A program made the translations under genes and the position numbers. A stretch of DNA of 64,000 nt from Orbus hercynius (GTDB taxonomy: Bacteria; Pseudomonadota; Gammaproteobacteria; Enterobacterales; Orbaceae): the NCBI RefSeq assembly GCF_003634275.1, contig NZ_RBWY01000001.1, forward strand, positions 477,713 to 541,712. The letters run 5' to 3'. Under the pieces are notes generated by a model, which saw only the letters and a list, made by a program, of their open reading frames with translations, made no database searches and was not told where the DNA came from. Shown piece by piece: positions 51,148-59,782 of this stretch (within the stretch, counting starts at the first letter, position 1; each line of letters opens with the position of its first letter).

Positions 51148-52971
51148 TTAATGATGGCATTTAGGATGTAACTTGCCATGTGTACAGCCGCATTTAAAGA
51201 CTGGATCCATAACCGCTTGCTCATGGAAATCAATGACACCTAAATCCGTGATGGCATAATCCGGAATGGCGGTAATTTGTAGGCAGCACATATAAAAGAG
51301 TGGATCAGGCAGATCACAACCAAGCTCACGGGCGATTTGTAGCAGTTTTTCTTCTTCAGCGGCCATGGTATGCGGATCAAGATCGGAGACAATTCCACAA
51401 ATTGGCAGTGATAAGAAGCCAAGTACCTTGCCATCTTTGACGATGACCTGACCACCGCCATGCTCGGCAAGATGGTTGATTGCGATCGCCATATCGGCGG
51501 AATTGGTACCAATACAGACCACATTATTATCATCGGGTGCACAAGAACTTGCCATTGCGCCGGCTTTCAACTTCCAGCCAGAACAAAAACCGACTTTCGG
51601 TTTACCATCCGTTTTGCCAAAACGCTCAATCACCGTTGCATAGATTGCATCGTTAGTTATATCGGGTTGTACTACGCCATTTTTAACCGCTAATTCTACC
51701 TGACGGCCACGTCGTACAAAGGGAATGTCAAAATCGACATCCAGAGATAAAGCGTGCACGGTTGGTTCAGTCACATCGGTTTTAACCGCAATGTCATCAG
51801 CTGTAACCGGTTTTAATTTCATGCTTTGTAAGAGCACATTACTGCGTTTTGGTGGCACAAATTGATAGACGGTTTGATGGTTTTCAACCACTAATTGCCC
51901 TTTAGCAATAACCGTGTCAATGTTAAATTTCACTAAGTCTTCCACTAATAAAATATCCGCAAAACGGCCGGGTGAAACTGAACCGACTAAATGGTCGATA
52001 CGGTACGCTTCTGCTGAGTTAATCGACCCCATTTGAATGGCAGTGAGTGGATCAACCCCATTGGCAATCGCCATGCGAATCAATTTATCCATATGGCCAT
52101 TGTTGATGATATCGGATGCGATAACATCATCGGTACAAAAACTGACCCGGCGAGATAAACGTGGGTTTAAGTGAGTAATAACTTTGACGTTTTCTGCTAA
52201 GAAATGCGAGATTGATGATTCACGAATGATCACATTCATCCCTTTACGGATTTTCTCCATCATCTCTTGGTGATCATAGCTTTCATGATCAAGGCGAACA
52301 CCAGCACACAAAATGGAGTTAAGTTTATGGCCTCGCGTCATTGGTGCACAGCCAAAAATAGGTAAACGGTTGATACGGGCATATTCAATCGCTTTCATCA
52401 CATCGCTGTGCTGATTTTCAATAAATTCACTAACGGTTTCCCATACACCAAATACTTCTGGCCACTTTTGGACTTCAGCATGTGTTTTGGCGGTGACATT
52501 AAAGCCGACATTACTTTGTGGTAAGGTGTAAGGTGTTAAAAATGGCAGTCCCCAAAAAACTTTAAGTGGCGTCTTGTCGATTTCTTGTAAAATCTCTTCA
52601 ATACCATCAAGGCCTGCGGTGACCACATATTGGTCTAGTCCTGAAATAATGCTCGTTGTGCCGTGCGGTAGCACGGCTTTAGCAAAGCTAGTCATGGACA
52701 GTTTACTGCATTCGATATGTAAATGGCCGTCGATTAACCCCGGTACAATATATTTACCTTTGGCATCAATGGTTTTCGTCTTCGCACCAATATAACCTGA
52801 TACATCGCCTGTTGCGACGATACGTGATTTATACACAGCAACATCAGCGGGATAAATTTCGGCTGAGTTGACATTAACTAAGTTACCATTAATGATAATG
52901 AGATCGGCTGGAATTTTAGCAGCGCCGGCATCAATCATTTCACAAATATCTTCTTTATACATGGTTGTCAT
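51148..52971 (-). CDS. Divergent adenine-deaminase-like amidohydrolase
   Basis: A 607-residue paralogue of the neighbouring Ade with the same two-domain layout. The first metal motif DGHLHIE (His 83 and 85), a Glu in FGVWETVSEF, LDHESYDHQE and FCTDDVIASDI are kept. Other sites are altered: Ade DPHEIANV becomes GLDQYVVTA, DGHSPGVKG becomes GCAPMTRGH, and AHDSHNIVVVG becomes APDDNNVVCIG. The last 16 residues (FKCGCTHGKLHPKCHH) form a Cys/His-rich tail absent from Ade. It may deaminate or hydrolyse another substrate, or be a partner of Ade. It lies between the permease and ade, on one strand, likely in one operon. Confidence 0.8.
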   Translation of the reverse strand: MTTMYKEDICEMIDAGAAKIPADLIIINGNLVNVNSAEIYPADVAVYKSRIVATGDVSGYIGAKTKTIDAKGKYIVPGLIDGHLHIECSKLSMTSFAKAVLPHGTTSIISGLDQYVVTAGLDGIEEILQEIDKTPLKVFWGLPFLTPYTLPQSNVGFNVTAKTHAEVQKWPEVFGVWETVSEFIENQHSDVMKAIEYARINRLPIFGCAPMTRGHKLNSILCAGVRLDHESYDHQEMMEKIRKGMNVIIRESSISHFLAENVKVITHLNPRLSRRVSFCTDDVIASDIINNGHMDKLIRMAIANGVDPLTAIQMGSINSAEAYRIDHLVGSVSPGRFADILLVEDLVKFNIDTVIAKGQLVVENHQTVYQFVPPKRSNVLLQSMKLKPVTADDIAVKTDVTEPTVHALSLDVDFDIPFVRRGRQVELAVKNGVVQPDITNDAIYATVIERFGKTDGKPKVGFCSGWKLKAGAMASSCAPDDNNVVCIGTNSADMAIAINHLAEHGGGQVIVKDGKVLGFLSLPICGIVSDLDPHTMAAEEEKLLQIARELGCDLPDPLFYMCCLQITAIPDYAITDLGVIDFHEQAVMDPVFKCGCTHGKLHPKCHH

Positions 52972-53021
52972 AATAATATCCTATTTTCGTCATCAAGTTA
53001 GATGATCTGTTTAATCATTCA

Positions 53022-54353
53022 TTAAAGGAAAATGTAGCGAGCTAAAAATAGAATCGCCATAATGATAGTACAGGCAGTCAAATCTTTGAATTTGCCCGAA
53101 AAAACTTTCATAAACACATAAGTGATAAAGCCCGTTGCGATCCCTTCTGTAATGGTAAAACTAAAAGGCATCATAATGGTGGTGACAAAGGCCGGTACCG
53201 ATTCAGTTAAATCTTCCCATTTGATACGGGCTAAATCTGACGCCATCAGTACACCGATATAAATCAGCGCACCAGTTGTTGCATATAATGGCACCATTTT
53301 TTCCAGTGGTGAGAAGAAAATCATTAATAAAAATAATACACCAACACCACAAGCCATCATACCGGTGCGTCCACCAACCGCGACGCCTGAAGCACTTTCA
53401 ACATAAGCGGTGACCGCCGAGGTGCCCATCGCTGAGCCTAATGCTGATGAGGCACTATCGATATACAGTGAGCGCTGCTGATTGGGATAACGGCCGTGCT
53501 TATCAGCAAGACCTGCTTTATCGGTAACCGCAATAAAGGTGCCAGATGATTCAAACAAGTTAATGAGCATGACCGAAATAATGATACCGACTAAAGAAAT
53601 CTCAAACACATGGCTAAAGTCAAGCTGCCCAACGACCGATGAGATATCGGGCGGTAAGCTGACAATGCCGTGATAGACAACATTAGGATCGAATGCCCAG
53701 CCGATTAAGGTCACAACAATAAATGAACATAAGATGGAAGCGTTCCACCCGCGCTGAGCAAGGCCGGCAACGATTAAAAAGCTAACACAACCAAGCATAA
53801 AAGGATAAGACGTTGGATTACCCAGTTTAACCATCGTGTCGGGATCGGCAACGATAATTTCAGCGTTATGTAAACCGATTAATGTGATCAGTAAACCACA
53901 GCCGCTACTCACGCCAATGCGGATTGAAAAGGGGATGTTAGCAATCATCCAATAACGAAGTTTAAAAAGTGATAATAGAAAAAGCCCAGAAGCACCTAAA
54001 AACACTAAGGTCATTCCAGTTTGCCAGTTGAGTCCCATTGACCCGACTAAGACATAAGCAAAATAAGCATTGATCCCCATACCGGGTGCTAAGGCGATCG
54101 GGAGCTTTGCGACAATTCCCATCAGTAAACAAGCGATTCCGGTTATGAGCGCGGTGGTGACAAAGACCGCTTGCGAGTTCATGCCAGCATCGCCTAAAAT
54201 TTTGGGGTTAACGAACACAATATAGACCATGGTGATGAAGGTGGTAAAACTGGCGACTAATTCAGTTCTTAAAGTGGTTTTGTTTTCCTGAAAATGAAAA
54301 TAGCGATCGACAAACGATCGATTGTTGCTCGACGTCGAGTTATTAGTGTTCAC
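53022..54353 (-). CDS. NCS2 purine permease, adenine-type (AdeP/AdeQ-like)
   Basis: A 443-residue transporter of the azaguanine-like (AzgA) branch of nucleobase-cation symporters. RTELVASFTTFITMVYIVFVNPKILGDAGM, GLFAKLPIALAPGMGINAYF-type sequence (VAKLPIALAPGMGINAYFAY), NLFESSGTFIAVTDKAGL, GTSAVTAYVESASGVAVGGRTG and ESVPAFVTTIMMPFSFTITEGI match E. coli AdeP. It should import adenine with protons, feeding the two deaminases downstream. First gene of the cluster, with a good promoter 130 bp upstream. Confidence 0.92.
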   Translation of the reverse strand: MNTNNSTSSNNRSFVDRYFHFQENKTTLRTELVASFTTFITMVYIVFVNPKILGDAGMNSQAVFVTTALITGIACLLMGIVAKLPIALAPGMGINAYFAYVLVGSMGLNWQTGMTLVFLGASGLFLLSLFKLRYWMIANIPFSIRIGVSSGCGLLITLIGLHNAEIIVADPDTMVKLGNPTSYPFMLGCVSFLIVAGLAQRGWNASILCSFIVVTLIGWAFDPNVVYHGIVSLPPDISSVVGQLDFSHVFEISLVGIIISVMLINLFESSGTFIAVTDKAGLADKHGRYPNQQRSLYIDSASSALGSAMGTSAVTAYVESASGVAVGGRTGMMACGVGVLFLLMIFFSPLEKMVPLYATTGALIYIGVLMASDLARIKWEDLTESVPAFVTTIMMPFSFTITEGIATGFITYVFMKVFSGKFKDLTACTIIMAILFLARYIFL

Positions 54354-54489
54354 GAAAAGGCTCCAGATAATTGGATTAGATAGGATGATTGGCGCTGTAA
54401 AGGGGATTTACAAATCATTTGTCTAATTGATATAGCACATAGACACTTTGGCGCGGAGTACGCTAATAATAGTCTCTATTGCGGGATAA

Positions 54490-54519
54490 ATTATAGCAAT
54501 AGATGTAAATTAAATTCAA
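54490..54519 (-). promoter_or_regulatory. Probable promoter of the purine permease operon
   Basis: On the minus strand TTGAAT (54514-54519) and a perfect TATAAT (54490-54495) are 18 bp apart. They lie about 137 bp before the permease ATG, leaving a long leader. I saw no purine riboswitch core in the leader. The rest of 54354-54689 holds no recognised gene. Confidence 0.6.
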
Positions 54520-54689
54520 CTCTAATTATCAAAAAATAATTTTTTATTTTAAAATTGTCTTTTTTTATATGGTTATCCAAATAAAAACTGTCTAGCAGTC
54601 TTAATCATAGGGAGGCTAAGCCATATTGGCGGTAAGATAACTATATTGGTATCTCGATGAGTTAACTAAACCCATCGAAATTAGGTCAG

Positions 54690-56120
54690 TTAGCTCACGA
54701 GATATTGGCAATAGTGATAAAGATCTTTTAATAATTCGATTTGCTTTGGTTGTTGTGAATACTGTTGTACCAGCGCTTCTAAATTGATGAGATACTGGCG
54801 CACGGCCTCTTCATTAAGCTTGTCTTGGCAATGATCACGCCATTGGACTTTTTCACTTTCAGTGAGTGTTTGCGGATAATTACGTGCTTTATATCGAAAA
54901 AATAGTGCCTTTAGACGCGCATCATGTGGCACAAGCTTTAGCGTATCAAGTCGCGCAGGATCGGTATCACGGATCAGTTCACACAGTGACTTATCATAGT
55001 TGTCAAAAAAGCCATTATAAATCTGACTATCCACATCATTGTCGATTGGGTAGCTTGGTGACTGGCCAAAAATAAGTTGGACTTTTTGGGTAATAAGGTG
55101 CTGCGCTGCTTTGAGTTTTAGCCAGTTAGCATGACACACATCGAGATCGAGGGATAGACGCTTAGCGTTATCGACAGATAGCGTTTTGGCTGGCGCGATA
55201 ACTGGGCACTTGTTTGTATGAATCAATTTTAAGGCAATGCGGGACTCATCATCGGTTAAATCTTCAGTTTTGGTGTAGAGCCGCTGTGTTATTTGTTCGG
55301 CATCGAGTGAACACAAGGTATCAATGTCACCGGCTAGATCACACATAATCACCGCATTGGGTTGGTTTGGATGCCAGGCGATAGGTGCCATTAATGCGGT
55401 GTTGCCACGATGAGCACCGAGCATACCTGATATGTGGACTAATGGTGTCATATTGACGATATCGATCAATTTGGCCACTTGGTTTTTATTACGCAAATGA
55501 AAAAAGTAATCGAACAGTTTAGGTTGCTTTTGCTTAATCAGCTTTGCCATTTCAATGGTGGCATAAACATCGGACATGGCATCATGGGCATTTTGGTGGC
55601 TAATGTGATTGGCGTGTGATAAATGCTCAAGGCGAAAGCTGGCAAAGCCATTGTCATTGATTGGCCAATTGATCCCTTCAGGGCGAAGGGCATAACAGGT
55701 TCTAACGATATCTAGCAAATCCCATCTGGAACTGCTATTTTTCCAGCTATAGGCATACGGATCAAAAAAATTACGATAAAAAATATTACGTGAGACTTCA
55801 TCATCAAAACGGATATTATTATAGCCTAAAATGCAGGTGTTAGGCTGACTAAAAGCACGATGAATACTCTCACTAAATACCGCTTCACATACCCCTTTTT
55901 GCTGGGTTTCTTGTGGCGTAATGCCGGTAATTAGCACAGCTTCAGGATTAGGTAAATAGTCAGGCGTCTGTTTGCAGTAAATAACCAGTGGTTCTTCAAT
56001 AATATTGAGTTCACTATCCGTTCTTACCCCCGCAAACTGAGCGGGACGATCCAAGGCAGGATGAGTACCAAAGGTCTCATAATCATGAAAGTAAAAACTG
56101 GGCTGTGTAATATCGTTCAT
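54690..56120 (-). CDS. sbcB: Exonuclease I (SbcB)
   Basis: A 476-residue DEDDh exonuclease that degrades single-stranded DNA 3' to 5'. FYFHDYETFGTHPALDRPAQFAGVRTDSELN holds the first Asp and Glu; CILGYNNIRFDDEVSRNIFYRNFFDPYAYSWKN and SHQNAHDAMSDVYATIEMAKL hold the later catalytic residues. The SH3-like and helical C-terminal parts are present (HVSGMLGAHRGNT-like sequence HISGMLGAHRGNTAL). Length is the same as E. coli ExoI (475 aa). It borders the prophage. Confidence 0.97.
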   Translation of the reverse strand: MNDITQPSFYFHDYETFGTHPALDRPAQFAGVRTDSELNIIEEPLVIYCKQTPDYLPNPEAVLITGITPQETQQKGVCEAVFSESIHRAFSQPNTCILGYNNIRFDDEVSRNIFYRNFFDPYAYSWKNSSSRWDLLDIVRTCYALRPEGINWPINDNGFASFRLEHLSHANHISHQNAHDAMSDVYATIEMAKLIKQKQPKLFDYFFHLRNKNQVAKLIDIVNMTPLVHISGMLGAHRGNTALMAPIAWHPNQPNAVIMCDLAGDIDTLCSLDAEQITQRLYTKTEDLTDDESRIALKLIHTNKCPVIAPAKTLSVDNAKRLSLDLDVCHANWLKLKAAQHLITQKVQLIFGQSPSYPIDNDVDSQIYNGFFDNYDKSLCELIRDTDPARLDTLKLVPHDARLKALFFRYKARNYPQTLTESEKVQWRDHCQDKLNEEAVRQYLINLEALVQQYSQQPKQIELLKDLYHYCQYLVS

Positions 56121-56226
56121 ATTTGTTTTTTTAATTACAGTTTTGTTTAGTTTATTCTTTATTTATCAATTATTAGATTGTTTATTTGTTCGCGCTTGTA
56201 TTATTTTGTTTTTAACTTTTTTAGTT

Positions 56227-56283
56227 TGTACACTTGCTATTTTGTACACATTGAGTACATAATTCTATTTTTCATTGTGTACA
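56227..56283 (+). repeat. TGTACA repeat cluster upstream of the integrase
   Basis: TGTACA occurs at 56227-56232, 56243-56248 and 56278-56283, with a related AGTACA at 56254-56259. That is four GTACA cores in 57 bp, just before the integrase ATG at 56294. They may be arm-type or excisionase sites of the attachment region, or an autoregulatory operator. Confidence 0.55.
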
Positions 56284-56293
56284 GAATATAATT

Positions 56294-57466
56294 ATGGCTC
56301 TCAGTGACACTAAATTAAGAACAATATTAAATAAACCATACAGCGGCGCACCCGAATTAACCGATGGTGATGGACTTAGTGTTAGGATAACACAAAAGGG
56401 TACTATTGCATTTCAATTTCGCTACAGATGGCAAAATAAACCCGTCAGATTAACACTTGGCAGATATCCAGCTCTTTCATTAAAAGATGCTAGAATTATG
56501 ACTGGCGAGCTTAGGTTGCTTTATGATAAAGATATCAACCCAAAGACGCACTTTACTAGCAGTGGAAGCTCGGAGTTAACATTAAACTATTGCCTAGATT
56601 ACTGGATGGAACGTTATGTATCAACGCTGAGAGAAAAAACGGCGCAGCTATACAAAGCTATTGTGTACAAAAGTTTATATAATCAGTTTAACGATATTTC
56701 TGTACAAGATATTTCGGTTAGAGATTGGGTTAAATATTTTGATGAGCAAGAGAAATTAAACCCTAAAAAAGCTAAAGTTATTTTCGTTCAGCTAAAATCG
56801 GCGTTAAATTGGTGCATAGGGCGACAGATAATTGAATCTTGTGAACTAATGAAGATCAGCCCGAAAAACATTGGCACAAAAACAGAAGTTGGCGATCGCG
56901 TTCTTACGTACAAAGAGCTAGCTAAAATCTGGCTTGCTATAGAAAGAAGCCGAGCATCAACACCAAATAAACTCTTGCATCAAATGCTGATGCTTTTCGG
57001 CGCTAGAAATTCTGAATTAAGGACGGCTAATGTCAATGAATTTGATATGAATGAGTTGATCTGGACCGTGCCAAAAGAGCACAGTAAAATGGGGAATGTG
57101 ATTAGGCGGCCTATTTTTGAACAAGTTAAGCAAATGGTTGAAAGGCTACAAGATTTGTTTAATGATAAAATGTTTCCGGGAACACATCTAAATGAGCCGA
57201 TGACTATATCAGCAGCAAATAGATATGTCAGACGTCTACGAAGTAATTTAGATATGCCAGAGTGGAGCGCGCACGACTTTAGACGCGCTCTATCAACTCG
57301 TTTATCAGAGGAGGGAATTATGCCGCATGTTACTGAAAAAATGCTAGGGCATGAGTTGGGTGGGGTGATGTCTATTTATAATAAACACGATTGGCTTGAA
57401 GAACAGAAAAAAGCTTATGAACTGTATGCAGATAAGATTTTTTGGCACATCAAGAATTCTGATTAA
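56294..57466 (+). CDS. int: Prophage tyrosine integrase (P4-like, DUF4102 type)
   Basis: A 390-residue tyrosine recombinase. The N-terminal arm-binding DUF4102 domain has LTDGDGLSVRITQKGTIAFQFRYRW...VRLTLGRYPALSLKDAR. A SAM-like core-binding domain follows (about residues 95-180). The catalytic domain shows Arg in LMLFGARNSELRTANV, HDFRR for the His-x-x-Arg pair, LGHELGG for the second His, and a Tyr shortly after (MSIYNKHDW). It points away from sbcB and converges on the early operon. Integrases of this type often target tRNA genes, but none is visible here, so the attachment site is unknown. Confidence 0.92.
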   Translation: MALSDTKLRTILNKPYSGAPELTDGDGLSVRITQKGTIAFQFRYRWQNKPVRLTLGRYPALSLKDARIMTGELRLLYDKDINPKTHFTSSGSSELTLNYCLDYWMERYVSTLREKTAQLYKAIVYKSLYNQFNDISVQDISVRDWVKYFDEQEKLNPKKAKVIFVQLKSALNWCIGRQIIESCELMKISPKNIGTKTEVGDRVLTYKELAKIWLAIERSRASTPNKLLHQMLMLFGARNSELRTANVNEFDMNELIWTVPKEHSKMGNVIRRPIFEQVKQMVERLQDLFNDKMFPGTHLNEPMTISAANRYVRRLRSNLDMPEWSAHDFRRALSTRLSEEGIMPHVTEKMLGHELGGVMSIYNKHDWLEEQKKAYELYADKIFWHIKNSD

Positions 57467-57632
57467 CTCCACCTTTATTAATCCACTCTGATATAGCTTT
57501 TTCGCTGTATCTGCGCGGATGCGTTAACACCGCATCCGGCATCCCTCGCTTTTTCATTAAGCTGTAAATTGTTGATCGGCTTTTTATTCCGAGTCTTTTC
57601 ATTAATTCATTTTCAGTGATTAATTCCGGCAT
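57450..57632 (-). CDS. AlpA/excisionase-like phage DNA-binding protein
   Basis: About 60 residues: MPELITENELMKRLGIKSRS begins a MerR/AlpA-type winged helix-turn-helix, with STIYSLMKKRGMPDAVLTHPRRYSEKAISEWIN completing it. Such proteins direct integrase toward excision or activate int. The ATG at 57632 has AAGGAG 8 nt upstream; the open frame to 57683 is not used. Its end overlaps the end of the integrase gene by 17 bp on the opposite strand, a typical int-xis arrangement. Confidence 0.78.
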   Translation of the reverse strand: MPELITENELMKRLGIKSRSTIYSLMKKRGMPDAVLTHPRRYSEKAISEWINKGGVNQNS

Positions 57633-57633
57633 A

Positions 57634-57825
57634 TTAAGCTCCTTTATTTCTCTTCTCAAAATCATCTCTACAATCTTCATCACAAAAAGCGTGTCCGTCT
57701 GGCGTTGGTTCTTTGCAAAACCTACACAGCTTATAATAAGCTGATTTGGTAGGCATTCTATTTCGTAAAATGCTTTGTATTTCTAGTTGCGCTAAATCGT
57801 TTGCATCATCTGCTATATCAGCCAT
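57634..57825 (-). CDS. TraR/DksA-type C4 zinc finger phage protein
   Basis: A 63-residue protein with a four-Cys motif, LCRFCKEPTPDGHAFCDEDCRDDFEK. The N-terminal half (ADDANDLAQLEIQSILRN) is acidic and helical. Small TraR-like proteins are common in the early regions of temperate phages and may modulate RNA polymerase as DksA does. It overlaps the upstream Lar-like gene by 8 bp and ends 1 bp before the excisionase start. Confidence 0.8.
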   Translation of the reverse strand: MADIADDANDLAQLEIQSILRNRMPTKSAYYKLCRFCKEPTPDGHAFCDEDCRDDFEKRNKGA

Positions 57826-58075
57826 TTTTAATCCTCTCGTTCCACGCTTTAATTAGTTCTTCTCTTGAGTCATAAAGTGTTGTGCCAAGTGTTGTATCTT
57901 CAAAATGTGCAATAGGGCACAATTCATTCTCTATAAAACTATGCATTAAAGTATAACTAAGCCCAGACCACGGGTCGTTCTCATAAGAATCATCATGCGG
58001 ATTACCTTCAGCGTCACATACTGCTATATGAGCTTTTCCACCGCAAAACGGACACGGTAGTAGTTTATTTGTCAT
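57818..58075 (-). CDS. Lar family restriction-alleviation-like protein
   Basis: About 85 residues starting MTNKLLPCPFCGGKAHIAV, the zinc-ribbon N-terminus of the Lar family, and ending EELIKAWNERIKNG, its usual C-terminal helix. Rac prophage Lar modulates type I restriction of incoming DNA. The middle region (ENDPWSGLSYTLMHSF) is longer than in Lar. The ATG at 58075 has GAGGAG upstream; the longer frame to 58138 lies within the next gene. Function is inferred from family resemblance. Confidence 0.7.
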   Translation of the reverse strand: MTNKLLPCPFCGGKAHIAVCDAEGNPHDDSYENDPWSGLSYTLMHSFIENELCPIAHFEDTTLGTTLYDSREELIKAWNERIKNG

Positions 58076-58427
58076 CCTTATTCTCCTCATCTTTAATAAG
58101 TAAAAAGCATTCCGCGATAGCTCGGCATGGGTTTTCATTCAAAGATGAAATATATTTTTTATTTGTCCGTTTTCGACATGACCATGAATTAGTTAATGGG
58201 TTAAAATCAAGGTCTAGCTTGTTATCAATCATTAGCTTAAAAACCTCTGAATAATCAAAACAATAATTCTTGCTCAATATTATTGTCTTAAAGCCCCCGT
58301 AACCACTTGATATACTTTCAACTAAAACAGCACCTTGTGTGTCGTCACATGAATATTTATATCCTAATTTCTCTGCAACTAACTTATTAACCTCAAAATC
58401 ACTCAACCCACTATATTTATTTTCCAT
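58065..58427 (-). CDS. Phage NinX-like protein (DUF2591)
   Basis: A 120-residue protein. MENKYSGLSDFEVNKLVAEKLGYKYS at the N-terminus and FNPLTNSWSC plus NPCRAIAECFLLI at the C-terminus match the NinX/DUF2591 pattern (LSDFEINKLVA..., FNP..., RAI...FL). The molecular function of that family is unknown. It overlaps the Lar-like gene by 11 bp. Confidence 0.7.
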   Translation of the reverse strand: MENKYSGLSDFEVNKLVAEKLGYKYSCDDTQGAVLVESISSGYGGFKTIILSKNYCFDYSEVFKLMIDNKLDLDFNPLTNSWSCRKRTNKKYISSLNENPCRAIAECFLLIKDEENKDDK

Positions 58428-58430
58428 TGT

Positions 58431-59036
58431 TTACTCCATTTCTATACTGTTATCGCATTCATTACCCCAAACATCCCACCCTTCGAAATTATTACGAGCG
58501 AATAACTCAATACGCGGAACGTCTCCGTAAAGCATATCAAGTCTATCTCTAGCCTCTTTTGGTTTTTCGCTGTGTCTTCCAATCGGTGCATAAATCACTT
58601 GGCTAATTGACTTATTTTGACGCTCAATTCCCTTGCCCTTGATCGCTATTAAACAATCCTCTGAGTTTGTTCTAGTGTGATTACCAAGTCCGAAAAATGA
58701 TATTTTTTGCAGAACCTCAATAAAAGGAAGCCGCACAACCAGGAGAAACTTAGCTAAGATACTGTCATAGTTTTTATTTAGTTTTATCCATGTGAAGCCT
58801 TTGGTTGTTTTTAGCTTAAATCCCCACGATTCGACTAGCTCAATCGCTTCTTTCGTCATGGGCCCAGTAAACCACATAAATAGAACTGCGTTATCTTCTG
58901 TGATGTTTTGGATTGGTAATTTCTTGAGGTCGTCTAGTGTCATGGCGGGGTAGTGATTATTTGTCGCTGCTCTTGTTGCTTGATTTGAATACTGCCACGG
59001 CGGATCGCAATATATCAAGCTATACTTGTTTTTCAT
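58431..59036 (-). CDS. MT-A70 family adenine methyltransferase
   Basis: A 201-residue DNA N6-adenine methyltransferase. IYCDPPWQYSNQATRAATNNHYPAM carries the catalytic DPPW, followed by VLFMWFTGPMTKEAIELVESWGF and KEARDRLDMLYGDVPRIELFARNNFEGWDVWGNE, the typical C-terminal signature. No restriction endonuclease is next to it, so protection of phage DNA is more likely than a restriction-modification role. It starts 10 bp after the next methyltransferase gene ends. Confidence 0.88.
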   Translation of the reverse strand: MKNKYSLIYCDPPWQYSNQATRAATNNHYPAMTLDDLKKLPIQNITEDNAVLFMWFTGPMTKEAIELVESWGFKLKTTKGFTWIKLNKNYDSILAKFLLVVRLPFIEVLQKISFFGLGNHTRTNSEDCLIAIKGKGIERQNKSISQVIYAPIGRHSEKPKEARDRLDMLYGDVPRIELFARNNFEGWDVWGNECDNSIEME

Positions 59037-59046
59037 TCATTACCTC

Positions 59047-59517
59047 TCACTTTATAAAACATATCCAGTGTGTATTTGAACGTTTACCGCTAATGTGCCC
59101 AATCCATGGTTTATATTCTGTTAGTTTTAATATTTCACTTACTGGTATGTCCGTCTCATTCCATTTGAAAATCAAAGTTCCGTTCTTTTTTAGCACTCTA
59201 AAACACTCTCTAAATCCATTTTTTATATCATCTTGCCAAGTGGTTTTATCTAATCTCCCGTACTTTTTTGCTAACCAGCTATTTTCCCCGACTTTAATTA
59301 AATGCGGAGGATCGAATGATACTTGATAAAATGTTTCATCATGGAAAGGTAGGCTAGTAAAGTCGCATTGAATATCCGGACTTATATCTAAAGCTCGCCC
59401 ATCGCATAAAATGTGATTTTCTTTTCGGTTATCGCAAAATAAAACCCTGTTATCTTTCTTATCAAAGTAGAACATGCGAGAGCCACAACATACGTCAAGA
59501 GCTGGTTTATTTTTCAT
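59047..59517 (-). CDS. Phage class I SAM-dependent methyltransferase
   Basis: A 156-residue Rossmann-type methyltransferase. It has LDVCCGSRMFYFDK for SAM binding, CDFTSLPFHDETFYQVSFDPPH, with the DPPH tetrad, and FRECFRVLKKNGTLIFKWNE. The DPPH motif suggests a DNA or base methylase. The C-terminal HISGKRSNTHWICFIK is common in phage versions. It overlaps the next upstream gene by 11 bp. The target is unknown. Confidence 0.8.
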   Translation of the reverse strand: MKNKPALDVCCGSRMFYFDKKDNRVLFCDNRKENHILCDGRALDISPDIQCDFTSLPFHDETFYQVSFDPPHLIKVGENSWLAKKYGRLDKTTWQDDIKNGFRECFRVLKKNGTLIFKWNETDIPVSEILKLTEYKPWIGHISGKRSNTHWICFIK

Positions 59518-59782
59518 CCTCTAACCCCTTAACCCAATTTCGATAAAAGTTTATTAATACATCTTCGTTATAGAACTCATTGCGGATCACTTGCCGCATG
59601 AATTCATTAACTGCATCAACTCTGATTTCTGCTTCTGTTTTATCCCAACCTTGCATTAATTTGTCTTTTCGCTCAATTTCAACCTCTAGCATTTGGCAGC
59701 GAGCACATTCCGCATCTTTTGACTGCGGAATAGTATCTTGTATGAATTGGCTTGATACTTGTCTTTTAAATTTGTTAGTCAT
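59507..59782 (-). CDS. Small phage protein, unknown
   Basis: A 91-residue protein without a recognised family. It contains a CxxC (AECARCQML) followed by a charged helix (EVEIERKDKLMQGWDKTEAEIRVDA) and an aromatic C-terminus. Overlaps with both neighbours (11 bp and 8 bp) support its being a translated gene of the early operon. Confidence 0.6.
   Translation of the reverse strand: MTNKFKRQVSSQFIQDTIPQSKDAECARCQMLEVEIERKDKLMQGWDKTEAEIRVDAVNEFMRQVIRNEFYNEDVLINFYRNWVKGLEDEK

Noticed and set aside
49308-52971. The adenine deaminases as the RdrB partner of the decayed KAP NTPase
   Set aside because: They belong to the Ade amidohydrolase family, lie 6 kb away on the other side of nifJ and an importer, and sit with a purine permease, so a metabolic role fits better.
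54354-54689. A purine riboswitch in the leader of the adenine permease operon
   Set aside because: The conserved purine-aptamer core and loop sequences are not visible in the leader.
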